64,000 nucleotides of DNA from Bacteroidota bacterium (GTDB taxonomy: Bacteria; Bacteroidota; Bacteroidia; AKYH767-A; OLB10), in assembly GCA_016713525.1 (NCBI GenBank), contig JADJOZ010000001.1, positions 682,001-746,000 on the forward strand, in the 5' to 3' direction. This document shows, one piece after another, positions 35,505-44,204 of this stretch. The notes below the pieces were generated by a model. It searched no databases. It saw nothing but the letters and a program-made list of their open reading frames with translations, and was not told where the DNA came from. Numbering within the stretch: position 1 is the stretch's first letter; each line of letters opens with the position of its first letter. The translations under genes were made by a program, and so were the position numbers.

Positions 35505-35999
35505 TTAACTGTTAGCTTTAGGAACCTGGATATCTGCACTGATTGTGAGAACCTTGGTATTAGGAATGGTGTTGGCAATAATGGTTACTGTTTTGCTGGT
35601 CATGCCCGATTTACCGGCACTGTCGAAGGTCACATTAATAAATCCTTCTTCACCGGGAGCGATCGGAGTTTTGGTATATTCAGGAACAGTACAACCGCAG
35701 GAAGCGCTTGCCGAAGAAATCACCAATGGGGCATTCCCGGAATTTTTGAATTTAAAGGCATAGCTTACTTTTTCACCCTGTTGAATAACTCCAAATTCAT
35801 GATTATCGGTTTCAAAAGCGAACACCGGAGTTGCATTGGCATCAGCATCAGCAGCTTTACCCGAATTGGCTGTTGCCGGATTGTTAACAATATCAGGTGA
35901 GAGTTTGGCTTCACCGTCGCTGCTTTCTGTCTTTTGGTTGCAGGCTGCAAGCACCACAAATAAGGCAATTGGAAGGAGGGATAGGAGTGATTTTCTCAT
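35505..35999 (-). CDS. DUF1573 lipoprotein
   Basis: The 164-residue protein has a lipobox with C20 (VVLAAC), a low-complexity Ala/Asp linker, then the DUF1573 Ig-like fold: FETDNHEFGVIQQGEKVSYA, FKNSGNAPLVISSASASCGC and GFINVTFDSAGKSGMTSKTV. Such proteins are abundant and periplasmic or surface-facing in Bacteroidota. Exact role unknown. Confidence 0.88.
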   Translation of the reverse strand: MRKSLLSLLPIALFVVLAACNQKTESSDGEAKLSPDIVNNPATANSGKAADADANATPVFAFETDNHEFGVIQQGEKVSYAFKFKNSGNAPLVISSASASCGCTVPEYTKTPIAPGEEGFINVTFDSAGKSGMTSKTVTIIANTIPNTKVLTISADIQVPKANS

Positions 36000-36058
36000 G
36001 CTTTTTATTTTTTGGAATGCAAATTTAATAACAAATGGATGAAGATCTTGTTAAGATG

Positions 36059-37000
36059 CTATTCAAGCAATCCGCGACCGGTTTTAGCGATCGAGCCTTT
36101 AGTTTTAAGGTCGGCAACAATATTATCGATTACCCCATTAATAAATATCTTGCTTTTCGGCGTACTGTAATCTTTGGATATATCAATGTATTCATTGATA
36201 CTTACTTTGACAGGTATGCCGGGGAAATGCAGGATTTCACTGAGTGCCATCTTAAGTAAGATGATGTCAATGAGAGCAATTCGTTCCAGATCCCAGTTTT
36301 GTGTCTTTTCACCGATAAGCGTTTCAAAATAGGCATCGTTTTCAATGGTCTGCCGAAACAACTTCTCCATGAATTCCATGTCGTCTTCCTCATCACGGAA
36401 TAGCGAAAGCAATTCAAAATGTCCTTTTTTATCGGGATGAGCCACTTTAATGGTTTTCAGAACCATACTGTTGATGAGGTCGAGAGCTTCTGCCCACCAG
36501 ATATTCTGCTCTTCCATAACATTCTGTAATGCTTCAGAAGCAACAACAACATGTTTGTATACCCAGGTGCAGAATTCTACATCCTGCTCAATGGAGTGGG
36601 TAGCTACAGAAACATACTTTTTATATTCAGGTGAATTTCTGAGCTGAAAAAAAACTTTGGTAACCAGCTCAGCATCCTTTTGCCAGCTGATCTTTCTTTT
36701 TTTCAGGGCATCATTAAAATCGCTGAATGTACTCAGCCAGATCACAAAATGATTAGTTGCCAGTGACGACATAACAGGCTCATCTTTAGGGATAAATCTT
36801 GGTTGCAGATCTGCATAGTACTTCCGTTCTTCTTCTGCCAGTTCGGGAAGAATTTGTAAAAGGGAAAGGTAAAGATCGTAAGTCCGTTCGGTCCCTCTGA
36901 AAATCTCATTCACAGATGTGCCAATATTCTTGTCTTCGGACTGATACCAGGTATAAAGTGCCTGCATCACTCTGATTCGTAAATGTCTTCTGCTGAGCAT
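36059..37000 (-). CDS. nusB: Transcription antitermination factor NusB (long form)
   Basis: The 313-residue protein has the NusB fold, LSRRHLRIRVMQALYTWYQS at the N-terminus and LIDIILLKMALSEILHFPGI and PVKVSINEYIDISKDYSTPK at the C-terminus, with the long central insertion usual in Bacteroidota. NusB joins NusE in rRNA antitermination. It heads the nusB-DUF1573-yajC-ybbR-coaE cluster. Confidence 0.92.
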   Translation of the reverse strand: MLSRRHLRIRVMQALYTWYQSEDKNIGTSVNEIFRGTERTYDLYLSLLQILPELAEEERKYYADLQPRFIPKDEPVMSSLATNHFVIWLSTFSDFNDALKKRKISWQKDAELVTKVFFQLRNSPEYKKYVSVATHSIEQDVEFCTWVYKHVVVASEALQNVMEEQNIWWAEALDLINSMVLKTIKVAHPDKKGHFELLSLFRDEEDDMEFMEKLFRQTIENDAYFETLIGEKTQNWDLERIALIDIILLKMALSEILHFPGIPVKVSINEYIDISKDYSTPKSKIFINGVIDNIVADLKTKGSIAKTGRGLLE

Positions 37001-37077
37001 CGGTGTTAAGAACTTTAAAACATTGAGGTGACACGACCTTTAAAAGGTCTGCATCACAATTTGAACTGTTTCCGGAA

Positions 37078-38184
37078 TTAAAAACCCAGCTTTACTTTGC
37101 CGATATCGCTGATTCTTTTCTCAGCCATGCGGTTTGCTGCCAGGTAGGTTGGGATGTTTTCATCTGCAGCCATTTTAAAGATACCAAGTGTATAGTCATA
37201 TATTTTCTCGGTATGCTGTAATGCACGTTCCCTGTTGTAGCCGGTAAGTTCTGAATATACATTGATAAGTCCACCGGCATTAATCAGATAATCGGGTGCA
37301 TATACGATCCCTTTTTCAGTGATCATTTTGCCATGCACCGTTTCGTCGGCAAGCTGATTATTCGCAGCACCGGCAATTACCTGACATTTCAAGCGGTTAA
37401 TATTTTCTGTATTTAAGGTGGCACCTAAAGCACATGGAGCATAAATATCCATGTCGTTGCCAAAGAAATCGAGGTCGGTTAATACAGTTACCCCATTTTC
37501 TGAAGCAACTCTTTTCAGGGTATCCTGATTAAGATCAATGATAGAAACTACAGCTCCTTCTTTAACCAAATGTTTAACCAGATTTTCACCCACATGGCCA
37601 ATTCCCTGAACGATGATTTTTTTGCCTTTCAGATTATCGTTTCCATATGCCTGCTTTGCAGCTGCTTTCATACCCATGTAAACACCATAAGCAGTTACAG
37701 GAGAAGGATCTCCACCGCCACCCATAGATTCTGGTAATCCGGTAACGTGATTGGTTTCCATTTTCACATACTCCATGTCTTTGGTGCTTGTTCCAACATC
37801 TTCAGCAGTAATATATTTACCACTTAAACTGTTTACAAACTTCCCAAAACGACGGAATAATGGTTCAGATTTATCTTTTTTGGAATCACCGATGATTACC
37901 GCTTTTCCACCACCTAAATTTAAGCCGCTAATAGAAGCTTTAAACGACATTCCTCGTGATAAACGAAGTACATCACGTAAGGCTTCACTTTCATTGTCAT
38001 ATTTCCAAAAGCGGGTACCTCCAAGAGCAGGTCCGAGTACGGTATTATGAATGGCAATAATTGCTTTGAGTCCGGTTTCATGATCGTGACAGAACACCAC
38101 TTGCTCATGTCCAAAGGTCGACATTGGGTCGAAAAGGTAATTGGACGCTGCAGCAGCTTGTTTTATTTCTTTAACTTCAATCAT
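37078..38184 (-). CDS. Leucine dehydrogenase (Glu/Leu/Phe/Val family)
   Basis: The 368-residue protein performs NAD-dependent oxidative deamination of branched-chain amino acids. ALGGTRFWKYDNESEALRDV, GLNLGGGKAVIIGDSKKD (catalytic Lys) and YITAEDVGTSTKDMEYV form the catalytic domain. KKIIVQGIGHVGENLVKHLV is the Rossmann motif. The APCALGATLN and AGAANNQLAD segments match leucine rather than glutamate dehydrogenases. Confidence 0.92.
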   Translation of the reverse strand: MIEVKEIKQAAAASNYLFDPMSTFGHEQVVFCHDHETGLKAIIAIHNTVLGPALGGTRFWKYDNESEALRDVLRLSRGMSFKASISGLNLGGGKAVIIGDSKKDKSEPLFRRFGKFVNSLSGKYITAEDVGTSTKDMEYVKMETNHVTGLPESMGGGGDPSPVTAYGVYMGMKAAAKQAYGNDNLKGKKIIVQGIGHVGENLVKHLVKEGAVVSIIDLNQDTLKRVASENGVTVLTDLDFFGNDMDIYAPCALGATLNTENINRLKCQVIAGAANNQLADETVHGKMITEKGIVYAPDYLINAGGLINVYSELTGYNRERALQHTEKIYDYTLGIFKMAADENIPTYLAANRMAEKRISDIGKVKLGF

Positions 38185-38317
38185 CAGTTGCTTTTTAATG
38201 TGGTGATTTCTAGTTTATTAATGCCAGGATAAGCTCCTGATGCGGTGCAAAGGTAAGGTTTTTTTCAGATAGCAAAGAAGGATTTCAATCGGTTTTAGGA
38301 CTGATGTATAAAAACCA

Positions 38318-39316
38318 TCAACTTTGTCCGATTAGTGCTTCCAGAATCTTGTATAAAAGAGCCGCCAGCAATCCTGAAATTGGTATGGTAAGCACCCAGG
38401 CCCAGATGAGTTTGATTGTCACTCCCCATCTGACTGCAGAAATCCGCTTTACTAATCCAACCCCAATGATTGAACCTGTGATGGTATGTGTTGTGCTCAC
38501 AGGAATTTTAAAATGTTGGGTAACAAATAACGTAATTGCTCCTGCAGTTTCTGCGCTAAATCCTTCGAAAGGGGTAAGTTTGGTTACTTTTTGCCCCATG
38601 GTTTTCACTATTTTCCAGCCACCAACCATGGTGCCTGCTGCAATAGCTGAATAGCAAGCAAGCGGAACCCAGCCCGGAATGTGGTGTATATCTGTAATTA
38701 CCCCGTGAGATAACATAGCTGCAGCAATAATTCCGATGACTTTTTGAGCATCATTTCCACCATGCCCTAAACTGTAAAGAGCTGAGGAAAGTAATTGTAA
38801 TTTCCGGAAAGAGGAGTCGATTTTCGAAGGATTGGAATGCCTGCATATTTGCATGGTAATAGCCGCCACGATGTACGATAAAATCATCCCTATAACAGGT
38901 GCCAGAACAATAAAATATACCGTAGGCATAATTTTATCCATTTGTAGCGCGTCAAATCCCCCGGCATGGGTAATACCGGCTCCGGCAAACCCTCCAATAA
39001 GTGTATGTGATGAACTGGAAGGGATTCCCAGCCACCAGGTGACCAGGTTCCATATAATGGCAGCTACCAATCCTGCGATTACCACCACAAGGGTTATATT
39101 ATCAGCATGAACTGTTTTTGCAACAGTATCGGCAACCTTGAGTTCAAAAATCCAATAAGCCAGAAAGTTAAACATCGCTGCCCACAGCACAGCAGTAAGA
39201 GGCGACAGCACTTTGGTAGAAACTACCGTAGCAATGGAATTTGCCGCATCATGAAAACCATTGATGAAATCAAAAATTAAGGCAAGGGCAATAACAACAA
39301 TGAGGAGCGTTTCCAT
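38318..39316 (-). CDS. PiT-family inorganic phosphate transporter
   Basis: The 332-residue membrane protein has both PiT signatures: FDFINGFHDAANSIATVVST near the N-terminus and FKIPVSTTHTITGSIIGVGL near the C-terminus. About 10 hydrophobic segments fit the family. It is a low-affinity phosphate (metal-phosphate) symporter. The DUF47 gene lies 15 bp upstream, the standard pit-accessory pair. Confidence 0.92.
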   Translation of the reverse strand: METLLIVVIALALIFDFINGFHDAANSIATVVSTKVLSPLTAVLWAAMFNFLAYWIFELKVADTVAKTVHADNITLVVVIAGLVAAIIWNLVTWWLGIPSSSSHTLIGGFAGAGITHAGGFDALQMDKIMPTVYFIVLAPVIGMILSYIVAAITMQICRHSNPSKIDSSFRKLQLLSSALYSLGHGGNDAQKVIGIIAAAMLSHGVITDIHHIPGWVPLACYSAIAAGTMVGGWKIVKTMGQKVTKLTPFEGFSAETAGAITLFVTQHFKIPVSTTHTITGSIIGVGLVKRISAVRWGVTIKLIWAWVLTIPISGLLAALLYKILEALIGQS

Positions 39317-39331
39317 AATGAGTTAAAAGTA

Positions 39332-39977
39332 TCAGGCCATTTTAACTATGATAGATTCAATGACATTGGCGGCATCCTCGCATTTATCAGTCGCTGTTTC
39401 CAATGCCGATAATACTTCCTTGAGTTTGATGATCTGAATAGCGTCTTTCTCAGTCTCGAAAAGTTTGGCTACAGCATTGTCGAAAATGTCATCAGCATGA
39501 TTTTCGATACTATTAATACGTACCAGTGAATCGGTGATATCACGCATCTTACGCATATTTTTCAATTCGAAAATGGCTCTGCGTAATTCTTCTGTTCCCG
39601 TTTGTATTAGTTCTGCCAGTTTTACCACATCATTCGTGACAACTGTAAGCTTGTAAAGCTCCATTCGTTTCGATGATCCATGTATATAATCAAGTACATC
39701 ATCAATTGCCGAAACTAATCGATGAATGTCTTCGCGATCATACGGGGTGATGAAGTTTTTACTCAGCTCCTTAAAGATTTCATGAGTGATCTCATCTCCA
39801 ACATGCTCTATTCGTTCAATTTCACGGAACCATTTGGTTTTTTCTTCCGGTGTTGTTGCAAGTACCAGTTGCACTATAGCCTTACCTCCTTCAGCACAAT
39901 TGGCTGCTGCCTTATCAAACAATGGGAAAAAAAAGTCTGTCCTGTGGGATGAAGTATTTGAGGAAAGGAAGTGCCAT
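39332..39977 (-). CDS. DUF47 Pit-accessory (PhoU-like) protein, frameshifted at the N-terminus
   Basis: The continuous frame begins MFDKAAANCAEGGKAIVQLV, but the expected start, ATG 39975-39977 with MALPFLKYFIPQDRLFFP, lies in another frame and is split by an extra base in a T8 run at about 39930. Downstream the PhoU-like helices are complete (EHVGDEITHEIFKELSKNFI, TPYDREDIHRLVSAIDDVLD). It regulates the adjacent phosphate transporter. The frameshift is very likely a homopolymer error. Confidence 0.88.
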
Positions 39978-40164
39978 AATTTGTTACGTTAAATGAGTTA
40001 GCATGTAATGTTATCCGAATCTTAAGGGCGCAAATGTAACGGAGTTTAATCACCTACACAAAAGATGTTGAAAAGTGTTTATAACGAATTGATCAAGTTA
40101 ATTGACTGAATGACAATTAATTGAATCAATTATTCGCAAAGTGTGATTCAGGTCACCGATAGAA

Positions 40165-40617
40165 TTGTATTTAACAACTAATTTTGCAGTCAATAAATTC
40201 GGGAAAATGAACAAGGGTTCCAAATTGTACAGTATCGTAAATAATAAATGTCCTAAATGTCATGAGGGACAATTTTTCAACACTAATTCTTCTTACGACC
40301 TGCAGCATTTTTCTGAAATGCCTGATGTTTGTCCTGTATGCGGGCAAACCTACATGCCGGAACCGGGCTTTTACTATGGCGCCATGTATGTGAGTTATGC
40401 TCTGAATGTTGCCATTTTTGTTACCGTTTGGGTGGCGACAAATGTGCTTTTCAGCGATGGATTAGGTGTGTGGTGGTTGGTATTGGCGAGTATAATTGTC
40501 GGATTAGCCCTCATGCCGGTCAGTTTCCGGTGGGCCCGATTAATTTGGATCAACTTTTTTGTGAAATATGATGCTCAGTCGGCAACCAGAAACCGGGAAA
40601 AGCTTCCCATTATCTGA
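40165..40617 (+). CDS. DUF983 zinc-ribbon membrane protein
   Basis: The true start is probably ATG 40207 (MNKGSKLYSIVNNKCPKCHE), giving 136 residues, because a TAATTTTG promoter element at 40179-40186 lies inside the longer frame. Two CxxC pairs (CPKCHEG, CPVCGQ) form a zinc ribbon, followed by two transmembrane helices (VSYALNVAIFVTVWVATNVL, WWLVLASIIVGLALMPVSF). Function unknown. Confidence 0.85.
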   Translation: MYLTTNFAVNKFGKMNKGSKLYSIVNNKCPKCHEGQFFNTNSSYDLQHFSEMPDVCPVCGQTYMPEPGFYYGAMYVSYALNVAIFVTVWVATNVLFSDGLGVWWLVLASIIVGLALMPVSFRWARLIWINFFVKYDAQSATRNREKLPII

Positions 40618-41356
40618 CAATTACCTGCAAGCGGGAATTACCTCTGCCAATTTCATAAGGTAGAACCTGTGAGGCATCTATTATCAGAATTTCCAGTTTT
40701 CTTAAATTCGCAATTCCGGCGGGTACATTTGCATCACCACCACAACCGGCAATGTTCAATTCTCTGAGATTTTCCAGTTCACCCAACCATTGAGGTAAGG
40801 GAGTTTCCAACTGATTTCGACCAATTTCAAGTACCTCCAGATTTTTTAATTTCGATAAATCTTCAGGCAGGGCAGTAAGGTGATTATCATTCAGATAAAG
40901 CACCTCCAGATTTTTCAAAAACCCAATATCTTCAGGTAACACTTTGAGCTGATTATTTCGCAGATCCAGTTCTTCCAAAGCAACCAGATTACCAATAGAT
41001 TCGGGAACAGCGTGTAGTTTGTTAAACCTTAAATTAAGCTTTTTCAATTTCTTAAGGTTACCAATTTCTTCAGGTAAAGAATCCAATTGATTTGATTGAA
41101 ATGAAAGCTTTTCCAATACCGTCAAATTGCCGATTTTGGGAGGGATGCGCTGTAGTTTGTGGCGGAACATGCTTAATTCCGTAAGTTGAATCATGTTGCC
41201 GATTTCGGGCGGAAATTCCGACAGTCCGGATGCTGTAAGGTTGAGTTGCTTTACACTTTGCGGGCTATTCTTAATGTTTTCAAAACTCTTCAACCGGCTT
41301 TTGCAACCTGATAAAAATAAAGCGATCAGAAATACACTAAAAATTGTTCTCTTCAT
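40610..41356 (-). CDS. Leucine-rich-repeat lipoprotein
   Basis: The 248-residue protein has a lipobox at C18 (LFLSGC) and about eight LRRs of 23 residues with the pattern LPEEIGNLKKLKKLNLRFNK, VPESIGNLVALEELDLRNNQ, LPEDIGFLKNLEVLYLNDNH. It probably presents a binding surface at the outer membrane; the ligand is unknown. It is convergent with the DUF983 gene, with the ends overlapping by 8 bp. Confidence 0.88.
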   Translation of the reverse strand: MKRTIFSVFLIALFLSGCKSRLKSFENIKNSPQSVKQLNLTASGLSEFPPEIGNMIQLTELSMFRHKLQRIPPKIGNLTVLEKLSFQSNQLDSLPEEIGNLKKLKKLNLRFNKLHAVPESIGNLVALEELDLRNNQLKVLPEDIGFLKNLEVLYLNDNHLTALPEDLSKLKNLEVLEIGRNQLETPLPQWLGELENLRELNIAGCGGDANVPAGIANLRKLEILIIDASQVLPYEIGRGNSRLQVIVR

Positions 41357-41486
41357 TCCCTAAAGGTAGTAAAATGAAATTACTTTTCGGAAATTACTCA
41401 GAAGATGCCAAGCAGGAGCACTTTTGTCAGCCTTTTTGTTCAAATTTGCAGTTCGTCACATCCACGAAAATCAGCAGCTTTGATTT

Positions 41487-43283
41487 ATGCATGCACTGGC
41501 ATATCTGAATAAATACTTTTACAAATACCGGGGACGAATGCTGGCCGGAATTTTATTTGTTACCATTTCAAACCTGTTTGGAATTATGCCGGCGAAACTG
41601 ATCAGGTATGCACTCGATCAGGCAGGAGCACAGATATCATGGTATCAACTCACCAAATCATTCGATATCAGCAATGAGTTTCTGAATGCTATTTCATTCA
41701 ACCTGCTCATTTTTGTTTTGCTGGTATTAGTGATGGCCCTGTTAAAAGGAATTTTTATGTTTTTTATGAGACAAACAATTATTGTCGTTTCCCGATACAT
41801 TGAATATGATTTGAAGAATGAAATTTACAATCATTATCAGAAACTGGATGCATCGTTCTACAATGCCAATAGCACAGGCGATTTAATGAACCGTATCAGT
41901 GAGGATGTGAGCAGAGTGAGAATGTATGTGGGACCCGCAATCATGTACACCGTGAATCTGGTAGTGATGTTCATCCTGGTGATATGGGCTATGGCACAGG
42001 TAAATGTAAAACTCACCTTATATACCTTGTTACCATTGCCGGTACTCTCAGCAATAATTTACTACGTACATGAAGTAATCAACCGACGCAGTGAAAAAGT
42101 GCAGGAGAAACTATCGAAACTCACGGTATTCGTTCAGGAATCGTTTTCCGGAATTCGTGTATTGAAGGCCTTTGCCAGAGAAGAATCGGTGAGTGAAAAC
42201 TTCTCGCGGTTATCGGAGGAGTATAAAAATGATTCGATGGATCTGGTGCGGGTAAATGCATTGTTTTATCCTGCCTTGCTGATTCTGGTTGGACTCAGTT
42301 CAATCATCACCATATACATTGGAGGATTACAGGTTATTGCAGGCACCATTACCATAGGTAACATTGCGGAATTCATCATCTATGTGAATATGCTCACGTG
42401 GCCGGTTGCTTCATTAGGATGGGTAGTTTCATTAGTGCAACGGGCAGCAGCTTCACAGCAACGAATCAATGAATTCTTAAAAACTTCACCCGGCATTCAA
42501 TCGGGTGATGTCCCTTTTCCGGAATTTAAGGGAAACATTCGCTTTGAAAATGTTACATTCACTTATAAAGGAGCAGCTCAACCGGCACTCACCAATATTA
42601 ATTTTGAAATTCCGGCAGGCACTTCAATCGCTATAACCGGTCGCACCGGTTCAGGAAAATCAACATTGGCCTCTTTGATCTTAAGAATGTATGATCCTGA
42701 ACAGGGTAGGGTATTGGTTGATGGAAAAGATTTACGAAGTGTAAATCTGTATCAATACCGGTCGCAAACAGGATATGTTCCGCAGGAAGTCTTCTTGTTC
42801 AGTGATACCATCGCAAATAACATTGCATTTGGTATAACAAATAACAATAATAAGGTACAGCTGCAGGAACTGATCACGAAAGCAGCATCGGATGCAGCTA
42901 TTTTAAGTAATATCAATGAGCTGCCCGCTAAATTCGAAACCATGGTGGGGGAAAGGGGAATTACTTTATCGGGTGGCCAGAAACAACGGGTTTCAATTGC
43001 CCGGGCAATCATCCGGGAGCCGTCATTATTAATATTCGACGATTGTTTGTCGGCAGTCGATACCAGAACGGAGGAGGAAATATTAACTAATTTGAAGCGA
43101 GTCATGGAAAACAGGACATCCATAATCATTGGACATCGGATCTCCTCGGTGAGACAGGCTGATAAAATTCTGGTTTTGGAAAATGGGGCAATTGTAGAGC
43201 AGGGGACACACGATGAATTATTGAGTGCCAAAGGGGTTTACTTCGAAATGAATGAAAAACAGTCACTTGAGGAGTTAATTTGA
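41487..43283 (+). CDS. MsbA-like ABC exporter (fused membrane and ATPase domains)
   Basis: The 598-residue protein has six transmembrane helices in residues 1-310 and then a nucleotide-binding domain: IAITGRTGSGKSTLASLIL (Walker A), VPQEVFLF (Q-loop), TLSGGQKQRVSIA (signature), LLIFDDCLSAVD (Walker B) and IIGHRISSV (H-loop). The residue after Walker B Asp is Asp, not the usual catalytic Glu. That is seen in degenerate halves of heterodimeric exporters, so it may pair with another half-transporter. Substrate unknown. Confidence 0.9.
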   Translation: MHALAYLNKYFYKYRGRMLAGILFVTISNLFGIMPAKLIRYALDQAGAQISWYQLTKSFDISNEFLNAISFNLLIFVLLVLVMALLKGIFMFFMRQTIIVVSRYIEYDLKNEIYNHYQKLDASFYNANSTGDLMNRISEDVSRVRMYVGPAIMYTVNLVVMFILVIWAMAQVNVKLTLYTLLPLPVLSAIIYYVHEVINRRSEKVQEKLSKLTVFVQESFSGIRVLKAFAREESVSENFSRLSEEYKNDSMDLVRVNALFYPALLILVGLSSIITIYIGGLQVIAGTITIGNIAEFIIYVNMLTWPVASLGWVVSLVQRAAASQQRINEFLKTSPGIQSGDVPFPEFKGNIRFENVTFTYKGAAQPALTNINFEIPAGTSIAITGRTGSGKSTLASLILRMYDPEQGRVLVDGKDLRSVNLYQYRSQTGYVPQEVFLFSDTIANNIAFGITNNNNKVQLQELITKAASDAAILSNINELPAKFETMVGERGITLSGGQKQRVSIARAIIREPSLLIFDDCLSAVDTRTEEEILTNLKRVMENRTSIIIGHRISSVRQADKILVLENGAIVEQGTHDELLSAKGVYFEMNEKQSLEELI

Positions 43284-43347
43284 TTTATAGGCTAATTTTT
43301 ACATTATTTTTTGCATTTTTTTTCAATTGTAGTTAATTTTTCTATTT

Positions 43348-43662
43348 TTGTCATTCAAACAACTACAAATGTCGGATTTTAATCAGAACGATGCCTCCAA
43401 AGGAGTTAAGAGTACACGGGTGAAGGCAGGTAAACGGACCTACTTTTTCGATATAAAATGTACTAATTATAATGACCATTACCTGGTGATTACAGAGAGT
43501 AAAAAGAAGCTTTCAATGGGATCAGAACGCCCGTTTTATATGCGGTCGCAGATTTTCCTTTACAAAGAGGATCTTGAAAAGTTCGTGAACGGACTGCAGC
43601 AATCCATTGACTATATAAAAAGCCAATACCCCGACATGGTGCTTGAAAAAAAACCGGGTTGA
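43348..43662 (+). CDS. DUF3276 (PUR-alpha-like) protein
   Basis: The true start is ATG 43369 (MSDFNQNDASKG), giving 97 residues; a TATTTTTG -7 element at 43343-43350 covers the upstream in-frame TTG. The body TRVKAGKRTYFFDIKCTNYN, DHYLVITESKKKL and FLYKEDLEKFVNGLQQSIDY matches the PUR-alpha-like fold that binds single-stranded nucleic acid. Conserved in Bacteroidota. Confidence 0.9.
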   Translation: MSFKQLQMSDFNQNDASKGVKSTRVKAGKRTYFFDIKCTNYNDHYLVITESKKKLSMGSERPFYMRSQIFLYKEDLEKFVNGLQQSIDYIKSQYPDMVLEKKPG

Positions 43663-43807
43663 AGAGGATGATTATAACAATCAGCGCACCAATAATGGTT
43701 AAAAAGTTAATAAACCTGTTAATGAATATTTCATAAAATTTCGTAATCCGGAATATTATTAATACATTTACATCTACATCTACTTACTAATTTTATTCAT
43801 TCCCCCC

Positions 43808-44035
43808 ATGAATAAAGACAATAATAAAGGCTTAACTGCCCAAGACAGGCAGTGCCTTCAGTTGATTGAACAAAATATTCAATTAACACAACGTATAATT
43901 GGCGACGATGCCATCATTTATTACGATCTCCGGATCCGGCCCCTTTTAGGTGAAGCCGAGCATATGGAAGTCATAAGCCTGAAACGCCTGACAGTATTTA
44001 CCAGATCCTCTAATTGGGAGTTTCTGCCTAATTAA
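43808..44035 (+). CDS. Small hypothetical protein
   Basis: The 75-residue product is hydrophilic with no signal or membrane segment (LTAQDRQCLQLIEQNIQLTQ, IIYYDLRIRPLLGEAEHMEV). No family is recognised. A hairpin terminator follows it at 44058-44087, which supports it as an expressed unit. Confidence 0.5.
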   Translation: MNKDNNKGLTAQDRQCLQLIEQNIQLTQRIIGDDAIIYYDLRIRPLLGEAEHMEVISLKRLTVFTRSSNWEFLPN

Positions 44036-44057
44036 AGATTCTGTTAAAATTTACGGT

Positions 44058-44087
44058 AAAGCATCATCCTTTTCAGGGTGGTGCTTT
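44058..44087 (+). terminator. Hairpin terminator
   Basis: AAAGCATCATCC and GGGTGGTGCTTT pair, with two G-U pairs, around a TTTTCA loop 22 bp after the small hypothetical gene. Confidence 0.55.
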
Positions 44088-44204
44088 CTATGTTTCTGAG
44101 GCAACTTTTTTCATAACTGGTACGTCTGTTAAAATAGGTAATAAAATTCTTTTGATTATCCAATTTTAATCCTTTACTTTGATTGAGTATTAACCAACCT
44201 AATT

